A stretch of DNA of 19,878 bases from Saprospiraceae bacterium (GTDB taxonomy: Bacteria > Bacteroidota > Bacteroidia > Chitinophagales > Saprospiraceae): assembly GCA_016714085.1 (NCBI GenBank), contig JADJNW010000010.1:1-19878 (forward strand), in the 5' to 3' direction. The notes beneath the pieces were generated by a model. That model ran no database searches. It was not told where the DNA came from and saw nothing but the letters and a program-made list of their open reading frames with translations. This document shows positions 1 to 7,166 of this stretch, piece after piece (the stretch's first letter is position 1; every line of letters begins with the position of its first letter). Position numbers and translations under genes: made by a program.

Positions 1-354
1 GGTTTTGGTTGGTGAACAATAATGGATAATCTGATAACTCCATGCCATTGCAGCATATCTCTTAACACTTTTATCAGAAGTATCTGTGTTTGGGCAAGCC
101 AGAAACAAGGTAAAGATCCTCCAGGCACTTTTAGGCCCTACAGAGTCTATCTGATCGATCCCATCAAAATATCCAAATGTTCGTGGCATTGGGGCTCAAT
201 TGAACAGAACACTTCCACTTATCAAATATTCTCGGATGACTAGCTGAGAGGAGAAAATGTCCCGAACTTGCCTGATATCATCCCAATTATATTGGCGCTA
301 AAAAATTCTGTTTTATCATAATTAAACATCATATCTGCAAATCTTTTTGTCATA
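1..354 (-). pseudogene. Partial unknown gene, frameshifted, runs off the left edge
   Basis: Read on the minus strand from an ATG at 354, this stretch gives a protein-like sequence starting MTKRFADMMFNYDKTEFF. One frame change near 300 is needed, and there is one in-frame TGA near 190. The best part is the final ~55 codons (about 165 down to 1), which stay open to the window edge and contain FDGIDQIDSVGPKSAWRIF and KRYAAMAWSYQIIHYCSP. I do not recognise the family. The opposite strand has a 73-codon open frame over 22-243, but its composition looks less protein-like. The gene could be truly broken or, like most genes here, a victim of sequencing indels. It is the leftmost of several minus-strand genes in the accessory region. 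Confidence 0.35.
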
Positions 355-1076
355 AGAATTAGTACATTCGCTGACCCCCATAAACCTTAAGATTAGAAAT
401 TAATTTGCCATGGTTCGATCTGTCGTCATTGCTTAATAGGCTAATTCAGAAACCCGGAATACTGGTTAAATGCTGTCCTTATTTATTTTAGGAAGAATTA
501 ATTAATGTTTGATGTGGTTATATCGGACAGATCGACTGTATAAAAATACCCATTTCTATCTTGATATCTTTCTTCAGCGAGCAACCACATTTCCAAAAAA
601 TGAATAACGCTAACTAATAATTGAAAATATTTTTCAATTCATATTGTTCTTCCAAATTAGCTATTTATAAATGTGGCACCCAACGCTTGGCTTGCTGCTG
701 TGCCGCCGTGCGTTGGGCTTGCAGGTCGGAAGCGCTTCGGCGGTATGGGTCTACATCCTTTGTTCTGGCATTTTAATTATATGCTCCGGGTGTCTCGTTC
801 TAAATAGGTTTTAGCTTTTTGAGGCGTAAACCTTTTATGGGGGACGAGACAATCATTTCTATGATTTAAAACATCTTTTTAGAACAAGGAGTAACATTTA
901 AATGCCTTTTTGCCCTATTTAGAATTCTTCAATACGCCCAATCTGGAGGTTTCCATAGATAAGTAGCTGATCAAATCCCCAGCAATATTAGCGGATTGTC
1001 CGATTTACGATGATTCTACCAATCGGAAATAAAGTATGCCGATGATTAGATAGCCATTAAAACCATACTAATAGTC
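355..1076. other. Gene-poor AT-rich stretch with one attC-like element
   Basis: I see no convincing gene here. It contains a 10-base perfect inverted repeat (tcgatctgtc at 415-424, gacagatcga at 526-535), the GC-rich attC-like element listed separately (675-784), and a 7-base inverted pair gtctcgt (792-798) / acgagac (844-850). The rest is AT-rich with stops in all frames. It separates the partial gene at the left edge from the decayed membrane-protein gene that ends at 1077. Confidence 0.5.
675..784. repeat. attC-like inverted-repeat element D
   Basis: A GC-rich island in AT-rich DNA. It contains ACCCAAC (678-684) and GTTGGGC (712-718), which fit the integron attC core patterns RYYYAAC and GTTRRRY exactly. 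They form an 8-base perfect inverted repeat (cccaacgc 679-686, gcgttggg 710-717). A palindrome gaagcgcttc lies at 729-738, and TTATATGC near 777-784 resembles the GTTATGC end of the other elements in this region. The 41-base core is shorter than usual attC sites, so the true boundaries are unclear. The attC reading is an inference. Confidence 0.45.
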
Positions 1077-1475
1077 TTAGCCTTGAATAAGGCTATACTT
1101 AACTATAATTAAGCCAATCGGAAATGTCAATCCTATTTGCCTTGTACTAAAAACGATGGGATGATGGACTGTCCTGTCAATTTCTGCAGCTAATCCAGCA
1201 CTCATACCCTGGGCTACTCTTTCCAGACCCATAATTGTTTCCCCTGCAAGGACACCAAATGATGCAATCAGGGTTCCCACCAGTGCTAGTTTCGTAGCGT
1301 TCGATAACTGTTATACTCCATGAATTAAGCCCAGGAAAGCACTAATGAAAGAAACAGCAGTATGCTGGTGAACCAAAATTTTTGGGATATTCAAAAAGCA
1401 ATGAGTTCATCAACCAGAACACCAATAAAGGTGCTCAATCATGGCAGCGCCTATCAACTTGTTAATCTTATTCAT
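1077..1475 (-). pseudogene. Decayed small membrane protein gene
   Basis: The minus strand from ATG at 1475 reads MNKINKLIGAAMIE, then needs at least three frame changes to continue through IGVLVDELIAF, KFWFTSILLFLSLVLSWA and an intact 67-codon end (1280-1077) starting TLIASFGVLAGETIMG and containing LAAEIDRTVHHPIVF. The hydrophobic stretches suggest about four membrane segments and a total near 130 residues. I do not recognise the family. Its start lies 28 bases from attC-like element B (1501-1644), and element D lies beyond its 3' end. There are more breaks per length than in the core genes, so it may be genuinely decayed and not just mis-sequenced. Confidence 0.4.
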
Positions 1476-1500
1476 AATTATTTATATTTTCTTTTTTTGT

Positions 1501-1648
1501 TGCCACGAACGTTTCGGGGGTGCGATGGCGTAAAGGCTTATTGTAAGCACCAAACTTTATTCGGAGAACAGAACTTCGACCCTGCACAATGTGTCAGCGA
1601 AGCAGACCTGGTTTCTATCACAAACCCCTTGTTATGCGTTCGTGTTGG
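1501..1648. repeat. attC-like inverted-repeat element B
   Basis: A GC-rich non-coding block bounded by an 8-base perfect inverted repeat: cacgaacg at 1504-1511 and cgttcgtg at 1637-1644. Read on the plus strand it starts TGCCACGAACG and ends GTTATGC (1631-1637). This matches the two ends of element A read on the opposite strand (TGCCAACAAACG and GTTATGC). The 103-codon open frame across it (1362-1673) is a by-product of the low stop density in this block. It begins 8 bases after the stop of the DUF1772-like gene on the minus strand. Confidence 0.5.
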
Positions 1649-1655
1649 TGTTCGC

Positions 1656-2195
1656 TCAGGAATAACTGATTGAAGTACTTCCGAAATCTTGTTTGATATA
1701 ATGCCTGAATTTTCGCTCTATCAAGTCAACTTGACACGATAAGTGAAGTTGTCTTGCTGCAACTAATAAAGCAACAAATCCAAATAGGACTCTTAAATGT
1801 TCACCAAACACCCAATTGTTTACCAAGTTCAATGTTTTAAATGATTCTAATGTTATTTCTTCTAAACAGATAGTTATTTATCGGAAGAAAATAAAGCATG
1901 GTGAACAGAAATGCACCCAAAGTAAGGACAAGGTGGATACTCAGCAGTATTTTAATCCGCTTGTCGGATTTCAAGTATGCAAAGAAGCTAATTACCGACA
2001 TCAGTACCGAAGCAGGAACAGCTATCCGAAAGAAATGCCCAGGGTCTGCGTTAATAAAAACGTTCTATAATTGGTTAGTGATTCTACACTACCATCCCTC
2101 CAATTTGACATTACGACAAAAAAATCAAACAAGTGTCCAGTTAAATAAGCTGTAGAAATTATAGTGTTAAGCCAGAGAAAAATTCCTTTTGTCAT
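1656..2195 (-). CDS. DUF1772-like four-helix membrane protein, two frameshifts
   Basis: The minus strand from ATG at 2195 reads MTKGIFLWLNTIISTAYLTG, with a frame change near 2041-2048 (one C missing would give QTPGHFFRIAVPASV). It continues as IKILLSIHLVLTLGAFLF and MLYFLPINNYLF, and after a second change near 1849 as NLVNNWVFGEHLRVLFG and FVALLVAA, with a stop at 1656. The two single-base changes cancel, leaving about 179 residues. Four hydrophobic segments, a P-I-N-N motif after the third and a W-x-x-x-E-H-x-R motif before the fourth fit the DUF1772 (anthrone-oxygenase-like) pattern from memory. The function in this organism is unknown. No start-site signal was seen. It sits between attC-like elements A (upstream) and B (directly downstream), as a cassette gene would. 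Confidence 0.5.
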
Positions 2196-2267
2196 GTTGA
2201 TTAATTTTAATTTGTCAAAGTAAATTTATTGTACTTTGTTTCAAGTTCTCACTGTCGCCCAAGTATG

Positions 2268-2340
2268 ACGCATAACGTTGAAGCTACACGCTCGTGCCGA
2301 CCTTCGGAGGCATGGCGAATAGCGTTTGTTGGCAGCAGTG
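2268..2340. repeat. attC-like inverted-repeat element A
   Basis: A GC-rich block of about 70 bases. On the minus strand it reads TGCTGCCAACAAACGC (from 2338) through to CGTTATGC (ending 2270), a length and end pattern close to integron attC sites. Internal complementary arms GCTA (2283-2286) / TAGC (2320-2323) and TGCC / GGCA around a gaccttcgga loop allow an imperfect cruciform. It lies about 150 bases past the 3' end of the RES gene and 75 bases before the DUF1772-like gene. Neither core is a perfect match to the attC consensus. Confidence 0.5.
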
Positions 2341-2487
2341 AATTTTTATATTCTTTGATGGATAGTCATAAATTAAATATCATATCGTAAATGCAATTTT
2401 TAATCTTAAATCAATCACTAGCATAAAAAAATCAGACAATTATCAATCTGGTTTTGGATAATATTAAGATGTAAGTTCTAATTATTT

Positions 2488-3159
2488 TTAAAGCACTTTA
2501 TCATAAATGGATTCAGTTATATGATGCCCGTCACAATCGTTTACTCTTTCCCAAATAAAATCTCCAAATTGATTTATTTCAGTAGAATTATAAATGCATT
2601 TTATTTTAAAATCAAATTTTGATGTTTTTTCAATAACTTTAAGAACCGTAGCTTTATTGAAAATCAAGTAATTATCTGCGAATTCTTTTTCAAGTACAAA
2701 ATTCCATCCTTTTAGATTCGATGCCATACTAGGATAAATAATTCCATGTATATTTTTTATAAAAGCTTCTACAAAAAGAGCAGTTTTGTAATATAAATGT
2801 TTTTGACTATATGAAATTTCTTCTTTGAATTTTTTCTTAAGAAATCTATTCAATCCAATATCAATGTAGGAATAATTACCTGTTTCTAAATCTAAATCTT
2901 CAAATCCTAATCCCATAACCAACATTTCTAAAACTGGAAGATTTATTCGGACTTCAATTGATGTTATCCAATCGTTCAATTCAGGTCTAATTTCAAAAAT
3001 AGCAGTACCTGGATCATTTGAACAATAAAAAACGGGATTATTTGGAATATTTCCTCTTGAAACATCTACATATTCTTCAGGTGGATACCACAAATCTGAA
3101 ATATTAGGGTATAAAGTTCTCGAATTTTGATGTCTTCTTGATCTTGTTAATAATTTCAC
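2488..3159 (-). CDS. RES-domain protein (putative NAD+-consuming toxin family)
   Basis: An intact 223-residue frame beginning with GTG at 3159; the frame is open further upstream without an ATG, so the start is uncertain. The RES-like signature is visible: an N-terminal arginine-rich piece, WYPPEEY, SRGN (R35, N37), VFYCSNDPGTAIFE (Y45, S47, E56), then IIYPS and an N-containing segment near residue 150. RES proteins of toxin-antitoxin pairs break down NAD+ and normally sit beside an Xre-type antitoxin. None is visible here, so it may be an orphan or a RES-like protein of another role. The gene is AT-rich, free of frameshifts (unlike its neighbours), and lies between inverted copies of a 13-base sequence ending in GTTGGC (2328-2340 and 3365-3377). 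This suggests arrival as a discrete unit. Confidence 0.65.
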   Translation of the reverse strand: MKLLTRSRRHQNSRTLYPNISDLWYPPEEYVDVSRGNIPNNPVFYCSNDPGTAIFEIRPELNDWITSIEVRINLPVLEMLVMGLGFEDLDLETGNYSYIDIGLNRFLKKKFKEEISYSQKHLYYKTALFVEAFIKNIHGIIYPSMASNLKGWNFVLEKEFADNYLIFNKATVLKVIEKTSKFDFKIKCIYNSTEINQFGDFIWERVNDCDGHHITESIYDKVL

Positions 3160-3364
3160 TTCATCTTTAAAGTTGTGTTTAAATGAAGTAAAGTTATTGA
3201 AGTGATTTTAATTAAATCTCCATAATGAAATACATGAAATGGGTTACGGAAATTTTTCCTGAAGTATAAATTTCAAGAAATTCTTCTATTTGTTTTGCTG
3301 TAAAGGTGTCAAATTTTTTATTACTCATTTCAAAAACAATTCAAATAGTAGTAATACTTTTTCT

Positions 3365-3501
3365 CATTGCTGCCAACTATTGTACTACCGCACTTCGTCT
3401 TTTACTTAGTCAGTCAGAGGTACGGGTATATTCACTTAGTCCGTATGCTATATCACTTGGTAAAGCCAGTAAGAAGCCCGGATTTTTTAGTGAAAGCATA
3501 C
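3365..3501. repeat. attC-like inverted-repeat element C with cruciform arms
   Basis: Starts CATTGCTGCCAAC (3365-3377), a one-mismatch inverted copy of 2328-2340. It contains a two-part stem: gtatgc (3443-3448) with gcatac (3496-3501), and inside it tcact (3453-3457) with agtga (3489-3493). GTTATGC, the far end of the other elements, next appears at 3637-3643 inside the recombinase remnant, so the full element may extend that far. A 69-codon open frame over 3306-3515 is probably incidental. No gene is seen from 3160 to 3606. Confidence 0.45.
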
Positions 3502-3606
3502 TATATTGCTTATAGTAGCAAGATAAAGCAAAGCATATAATGATACAAATAAACATTGCATTAAATTTTTAAGTCATCAATCGGACTTTTTACTTTATTC
3601 CAGCCT

Positions 3607-3699
3607 TTATGTGTAATCCCGATGCAATCGGGACAAGTTATGCGTATAAATTTCGGTGGTCTTACTACTTTCATGTCCTAAGAGTTCTTGGATATAGGA
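3607..3699 (-). pseudogene. C-terminal remnant of a tyrosine recombinase (integrase)
   Basis: The minus strand encodes YIQELLGHESS followed by KTTEIYTH (3696 to 3640), the hallmark end of phage-type/XerC-XerD-like tyrosine recombinases. It includes the box-II LGH histidine and the nucleophilic tyrosine in EIYTH. All upstream catalytic parts (the arginine boxes and the N-terminal DNA-binding domain) are absent; in their place the frame runs directly into a 21-bp tandem repeat. The tail after the tyrosine is a short NLSRLHRDYT ending at a TAA, encoded partly by a tight hairpin (tcccgat/atcggga, 3617-3633). The CAT-AAC codons there are also the GTTATGC motif seen at the ends of the attC-like elements. 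It is certainly non-functional as a recombinase alone. Confidence 0.8.
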
Positions 3700-3701
3700 G
3701 A

Positions 3702-4058
3702 CGCACGCTTTGAACGAGCTTCCGCACGCTTTGAATGAACGTCCGCACGCTTTGAACGAGCAGGCGCACGATTTGAACGAGCAGACGCACGACTTGAATG
3801 AGCAGACGCACGACTTGAACGAGCAGACGCACGATTTGAACGAGCAGACGCACGATTTGAACGAGCAGACGCACGATTTGAACGAGCGGACGCACGATTT
3901 GAACGAGCGGACGCACGATTTGAACGAGCAGACGCACGATTTGAACGAGCAGACGCACGATTTGAACGAGCAGACGCACGACTTGAACGAGCAGGCGCAC
4001 GACTTGAACGAGCAGGCGCACGATTTGAATGAGCAGACGCACGATTTGAACGAGCGGA
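3702..4058. repeat. 17-unit, 21-bp tandem repeat (minisatellite)
   Basis: Seventeen consecutive units of exactly 21 bases, with no length variation. The consensus is CGCACGATTTGAACGAGC plus AGA. Variation is limited to a few positions: gAt/gCt/gAc in the first half, gaaCg/gaaTg, and cAg/cGg near the end. The units nearest the recombinase remnant (3702-3743) are the most divergent. Because 21 is a multiple of three and the unit is nearly stop-free, five of the six frames are open, giving heptapeptides such as NEQTHDL (plus), SFKSCVC and LLVQIVR (minus). This alone does not show that any is expressed. The block begins 32 bases past the pyrH stop and joins the recombinase remnant in frame. It is not a CRISPR array: there are no spacers. 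Confidence 0.93.
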
Positions 4059-4090
4059 CGAGACGGACGCACGAACGCACCGCTTGAAGT

Positions 4091-4804
4091 CTAAGCTTCC
4101 ACCAGCGTTCCTACGGCTTCACCGAGGACAATGCGCTTGAGATTGTCCGCATTATTGATGTCAAAGACAATAATCGGCAGGTTATTTTCCTGGCAGAGCG
4201 TGAAAGCGGTCATATCCATGACGCTGAGGCCAAGACTGATGACTTTTGCGAAGGTAAGTTTATCGAATTTTGTAGCGGTAGGATCTTTTTCAGGATCAGC
4301 AGTATAAATACCATCTACACGAGTCCCTTTCAGAATGACATCGGCGCTGATCTCGCTGGCGCGAAGCGCTGCTGCGGAATCTGTTGTGAAATAAGGGCTG
4401 CCCGTACCAGCTGAAAAGATAACAACGCGACCTTTTTCTAAGTGTCGGATCGCTCGGCGGCGGATATAAGGTTCGGCAATGGCTTTCATTTCAATCGCAG
4501 AGATCAGACGCGTGTACAATCCAATTTCTTCCATCGCACTTTGCAGCGCCATCCCGTTGATGACGGTCGCCATCATGCCCATATAGTCGCCTTGCACTCT
4601 GTCGATGCCCGAGGCTGCTGCTTGTAAGCCCCTGAAAATGTTACCGCCGCCGATCACTACGGCTACTTCCACGTCCATGTCCACCAGTTCCTTTATTTGT
4701 TGGGCATAGTAGCGCAGCATCACAGCTGAAATGCCGAATTTCTGGTCGCCCATCAATGACTCGCCGCTCAGCTTGAGCAACACTCTTTTGTATTTGACTG
4801 TCAT
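4091..4804 (-). CDS. pyrH: UMP kinase
   Basis: Phosphorylates UMP to UDP with ATP, a cytoplasmic step of pyrimidine nucleotide synthesis; the bacterial enzyme is a hexamer of the amino-acid-kinase fold. The 237-residue frame is intact and of normal length. Visible motifs are LKLSGESLMG near the N-terminus, VVIGGGNIFRG (about 49-59), DYMGMMATVINGMALQ (about 73-88), VIFSAGTGSPYFTTD (about 128-142) and the C-terminal AVGTLVEA. It is the last gene of the translation cluster but is separated from tsf by a terminator, so it may have its own promoter in 4805-4900; I found no clear consensus there. In many Bacteroidota frr follows pyrH. Here the minisatellite and recombinase remnant follow instead. 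Confidence 0.97.
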   Translation of the reverse strand: MTVKYKRVLLKLSGESLMGDQKFGISAVMLRYYAQQIKELVDMDVEVAVVIGGGNIFRGLQAAASGIDRVQGDYMGMMATVINGMALQSAMEEIGLYTRLISAIEMKAIAEPYIRRRAIRHLEKGRVVIFSAGTGSPYFTTDSAAALRASEISADVILKGTRVDGIYTADPEKDPTATKFDKLTFAKVISLGLSVMDMTAFTLCQENNLPIIVFDINNADNLKRIVLGEAVGTLVEA

Positions 4805-4904
4805 CCTGTTTGATTTATGGAGTGAGTATGTTTGACTAATTAATCTTTGTACGAATTTTTAGACAATTTGTTTATGTGCTTTATTCCCTCTTGTGTAGGC
4901 ATAA

Positions 4905-4940
4905 AAAAGGCGAACTACTAGTAATTCGCCTTTTATTTTC
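4905..4940 (-). terminator. Rho-independent terminator after tsf
   Basis: A 10-base perfect stem, aaaaggcgaa (4905-4914) with ttcgcctttt (4925-4934); inner bases can extend the pairing. On the minus strand it is followed by a run of six T (4908-4903). It lies between tsf and pyrH and should end most tsf transcripts. On the plus strand the T-rich flank is weaker. Confidence 0.8.
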
Positions 4941-4999
4941 ACTTATCCGAGGGTGACGTGTTTCGAAATCCGTCACGGTCAAATCTTTGTCCACGCCTT

Positions 5000-5787
5000 T
5001 CAGGTATTCCCTACTTTCTTGCCATTCTCCCGCACATAATCTTGATTAAGTAAGGTCACTTCCTGATAGAATTTATTCAAGCTACCAATCGCGATTTTTC
5101 TAAAATCTCTTTTGGCTTGTTCGCATTTTTTAGGATCTGTCATGGAAGCTTCCAAACGAATTTCTACTTCTTTATCTTTTACCGATTGTGGGATGCCATT
5201 CTCATCCACAGCAATTGGTTTCATGGCAGCTACTTGCATTGCCACCGAACGCAGTTCGTCATATTTATCCGCCAAAACTTTGTTGAAACCAACCAATACG
5301 CCAGCTTTGTTGCCCATGTGGATGTATGGCGCGACCATTTCAGCCTCTAATTTTTCGTAATCTGCCAATTCAATTTTTCGCCTATTACGCCTACCTGCTC
5401 GGTTACTTTTTCACCAATGGTAATGCCATCGTATGGCAATGCCAATAATTCATCTTTGGAAGCAGGGAATTTTTCCAATGCCAGTTTAGCAAAATCGGTT
5501 GCTAATTGTACAAAGTTTTCATTCTTCGCTACGAAGTCCGTTTCTGAACTCAGCTTCACAATCACACCACGCTTTTTGTCATCTGAAACCAAAGCAATTA
5601 CTGCACCTTCGGTTGCTTCGCGGTCAGCGCGCTTCAGCGAGAGCTTTTGACCTTTTTTGCGAAGAACTTCAATGGCTTTATCGAAATCACCCTCGGCTTC
5701 TACCAGGGCGTTTTTGCAATCACTCATACCTGCGCCTGTCATATCGCGCAGTTTTTTTACATCAGCAGCGGTAATAGTTACGCTCAT
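5000..5787 (-). CDS. tsf: Translation elongation factor Ts (one frameshift)
   Basis: EF-Ts exchanges GDP for GTP on EF-Tu. The N-terminal part (5787 to about 5379) carries the ITAADVKKLRDMTGAGMSDC module, the SSETDFVAKNENF core motif and KRGVIVKLSSET. The rest (about 5371 to 5000) continues as LADYEKLEAEMVAPYIHMG and ends NQDYVRENGKKVGNT. The two parts are in different frames: at 5374-5378 an A run (five A on the minus strand) is one short, and a sixth A restores GEKIELADYEKLE. The joined protein is about 262 residues, slightly short but normal for the family. Because the gene is essential, the break is almost surely a sequencing error. It follows rpsB by 117 bases. Confidence 0.95.
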
Positions 5788-5904
5788 TGTTTCGATTGAT
5801 TATTTGATGATAGAAATCAGGATTTCATTTTATAAACTTTCCCTTCTGTTCATGATCATTTTTGAAATCCTACACAGTAACCCTAAAAACTAGATAAAAA
5901 CACA

Positions 5905-6635
5905 TTAGTTGCTGGCAGCCGCTTCTTTCTCTCCTTTCGCTCCTTGCTGCTTGCGCTCTTCCAAGCCCTGGCGGATCGCTTCTGCCATATAGTTGGTGAT
6001 AATCGCAATCGACTTGGATGCATCATCGTTTGCTGGAATTGCAAAATCTACTTCCATTGGATCAGAATTGGTGTCCACCATACCAAATGTACGCAAGCCC
6101 AAGCGATGTGCTTCTGCTACTGCAATGTGCTCATGGTGAATATCGACGATGAAAATCGCTGCCGGCAGTCGGTTCAGATTGGCAATACCACCCAATTGCT
6201 TTTCCAGTTTTTGGTATTCGCGCGACATAGTGAGGCGCTCCTTTTGGTAATGCTCGTCAACGAAGCGTCATTCAGCATACGCTCGATATTCTGCATTTTC
6301 TTTACAGAACGGCGGATCGTAGCAAAATTTGTCATCATACCACCCAACCAGCGCTCAGTAACAAAAGGCATATCCACGCTCTTCGCAGCAGTCATCACGA
6401 TGTCACGCGCTTGCTTTTTGGTGGCTACGAACATGATTTTTCTACCTGACTTGGCAATATTGCGCATCGCATTCGCAGCACGCTCCATATTTTCCAATGT
6501 ACGGTTCAAATCTATAATATGAATGCCTTTGATTTCCTTGAAGATATAAGGCGCCATCTTCGGATTCCACTTTTTCTTCAAGTGTCCGAAGTGAACACCG
6601 GCATCCAGCAAATCTTTATAGGTAGGTTTTTCCAT
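5905..6635 (-). CDS. rpsB: 30S ribosomal protein S2 (one frameshift)
   Basis: Structural protein of the small ribosomal subunit. The first part (6635 to about 6246) starts MEKPTYKDLLDAGVHFGH and carries KWNPKMAPYIF, FVATKKQARDIV and FVTERWLGGMMTNF, all S2 hallmarks. The second part includes MSREYQKLEKQLGGIANL, PAAIFIVDIHHEHIAVAEA and FAIPANDDASKSI. The frames part at 6242-6245, where one extra A on the minus strand in the AAAA run gives SITKKERLTMSREYQ. The joined length is about 243 residues, normal for S2. It is the third gene of the rplM operon; the 85-114 bases between it and rpsI contain a hairpin (tatcgg 6677-6682, ccgata 6692-6697) of unknown role. Confidence 0.96.
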
Positions 6636-6720
6636 TTTTTTTAATTGTTAGCTGTTATAAGTTATTGGTTATCAGCTATCGGTCTCATTATCCGATAACA
6701 GTTAACAGGTAACTGAAAAT

Positions 6721-7106
6721 TTAACGCTTAGAGAACTGGAAGCTCTTTCTCGCTTTGGGTTTACCATATTTTTTACGTTCCACTTCGCGGGCATCACGGG
6801 TAAGATATTTCTTATCCTTGAGTGGCTTGCGAAAATCCTCGTTTAGCTTCACCAAAGCGCGAGCGATTGCCATACGTACGCCTCTGCTTGTCCTTTGAAA
6901 CCACCACCAGCTACATTCACATTCAAATCATAGATATTCACTGCGTTTACCGTAGCAAACGGATCGGTGATCGAAGACTGAATATGTGTCTGAGGAAAAT
7001 ACTCTCTGAATTCTTTGCCGTTTATCAGGATTTTACCCTCGCCCTTGGTCAGGTAAACTCGTGCTACGGAACTTTTTCTTCGCCCAATGGCATTAATCAT
7101 TTCCAT
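6721..7106 (-). CDS. rpsI: 30S ribosomal protein S9 (one frameshift)
   Basis: Small-subunit ribosomal protein that reaches the P-site with its C-terminal tail. I chose the ATG at 7106 (MEMINAIGRRKSSVARVYL); a TTG at 7115 is less likely. The first part runs through FATVNAVNIYDLNVNVAGGG to FKGQAEA. At about 6881 one A is missing: adding it gives AEAIRMAIARALVKLNEDF, then KYLTRDAREVERKKYG and the typical basic end KARKSFQFSKR at 6721. The joined length is 128 residues, standard for S9. The frame as sequenced would stop soon after 6850, losing the functional tail, so the break is read as a sequencing error. It follows rplM by 60 bases and is presumably co-transcribed. Confidence 0.96.
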
Positions 7107-7166
7107 ATTATACAATGATAATTTCTGATTTATTTAACACAAGTCCGACATCTGGCGTCTGACTTC

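Noticed and set aside
22..243. 73-codon plus-strand gene at the left edge
   Set aside because: Composition is poor and the minus strand over the same bases reads as a more protein-like sequence open to the edge.
415..535. Small mobile element with 10-base terminal inverted repeats
   Set aside because: Only ten bases match, no target duplication is visible and nothing inside looks mobile; chance is a fair explanation.
1362..1673. 103-codon plus-strand gene
   Set aside because: It spans the start of one minus-strand gene, the whole of attC-like element B, and the end of another; best explained by low stop density in the GC-rich element.
3702..4058. CRISPR array
   Set aside because: The 21-bp units follow each other directly with no spacers and no cas genes nearby; this is a simple tandem repeat.
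3710..4087. 125-residue plus-strand protein of NEQTHDL heptads
   Set aside because: The open frame follows from a stop-free 21-bp repeat; four other frames are equally open, no promoter or start signal is visible, and the minus frame is the one that joins the recombinase remnant.
5944..6522. 192-codon plus-strand frame over rpsB
   Set aside because: Antisense shadow of rpsB, whose protein sequence is unmistakable.
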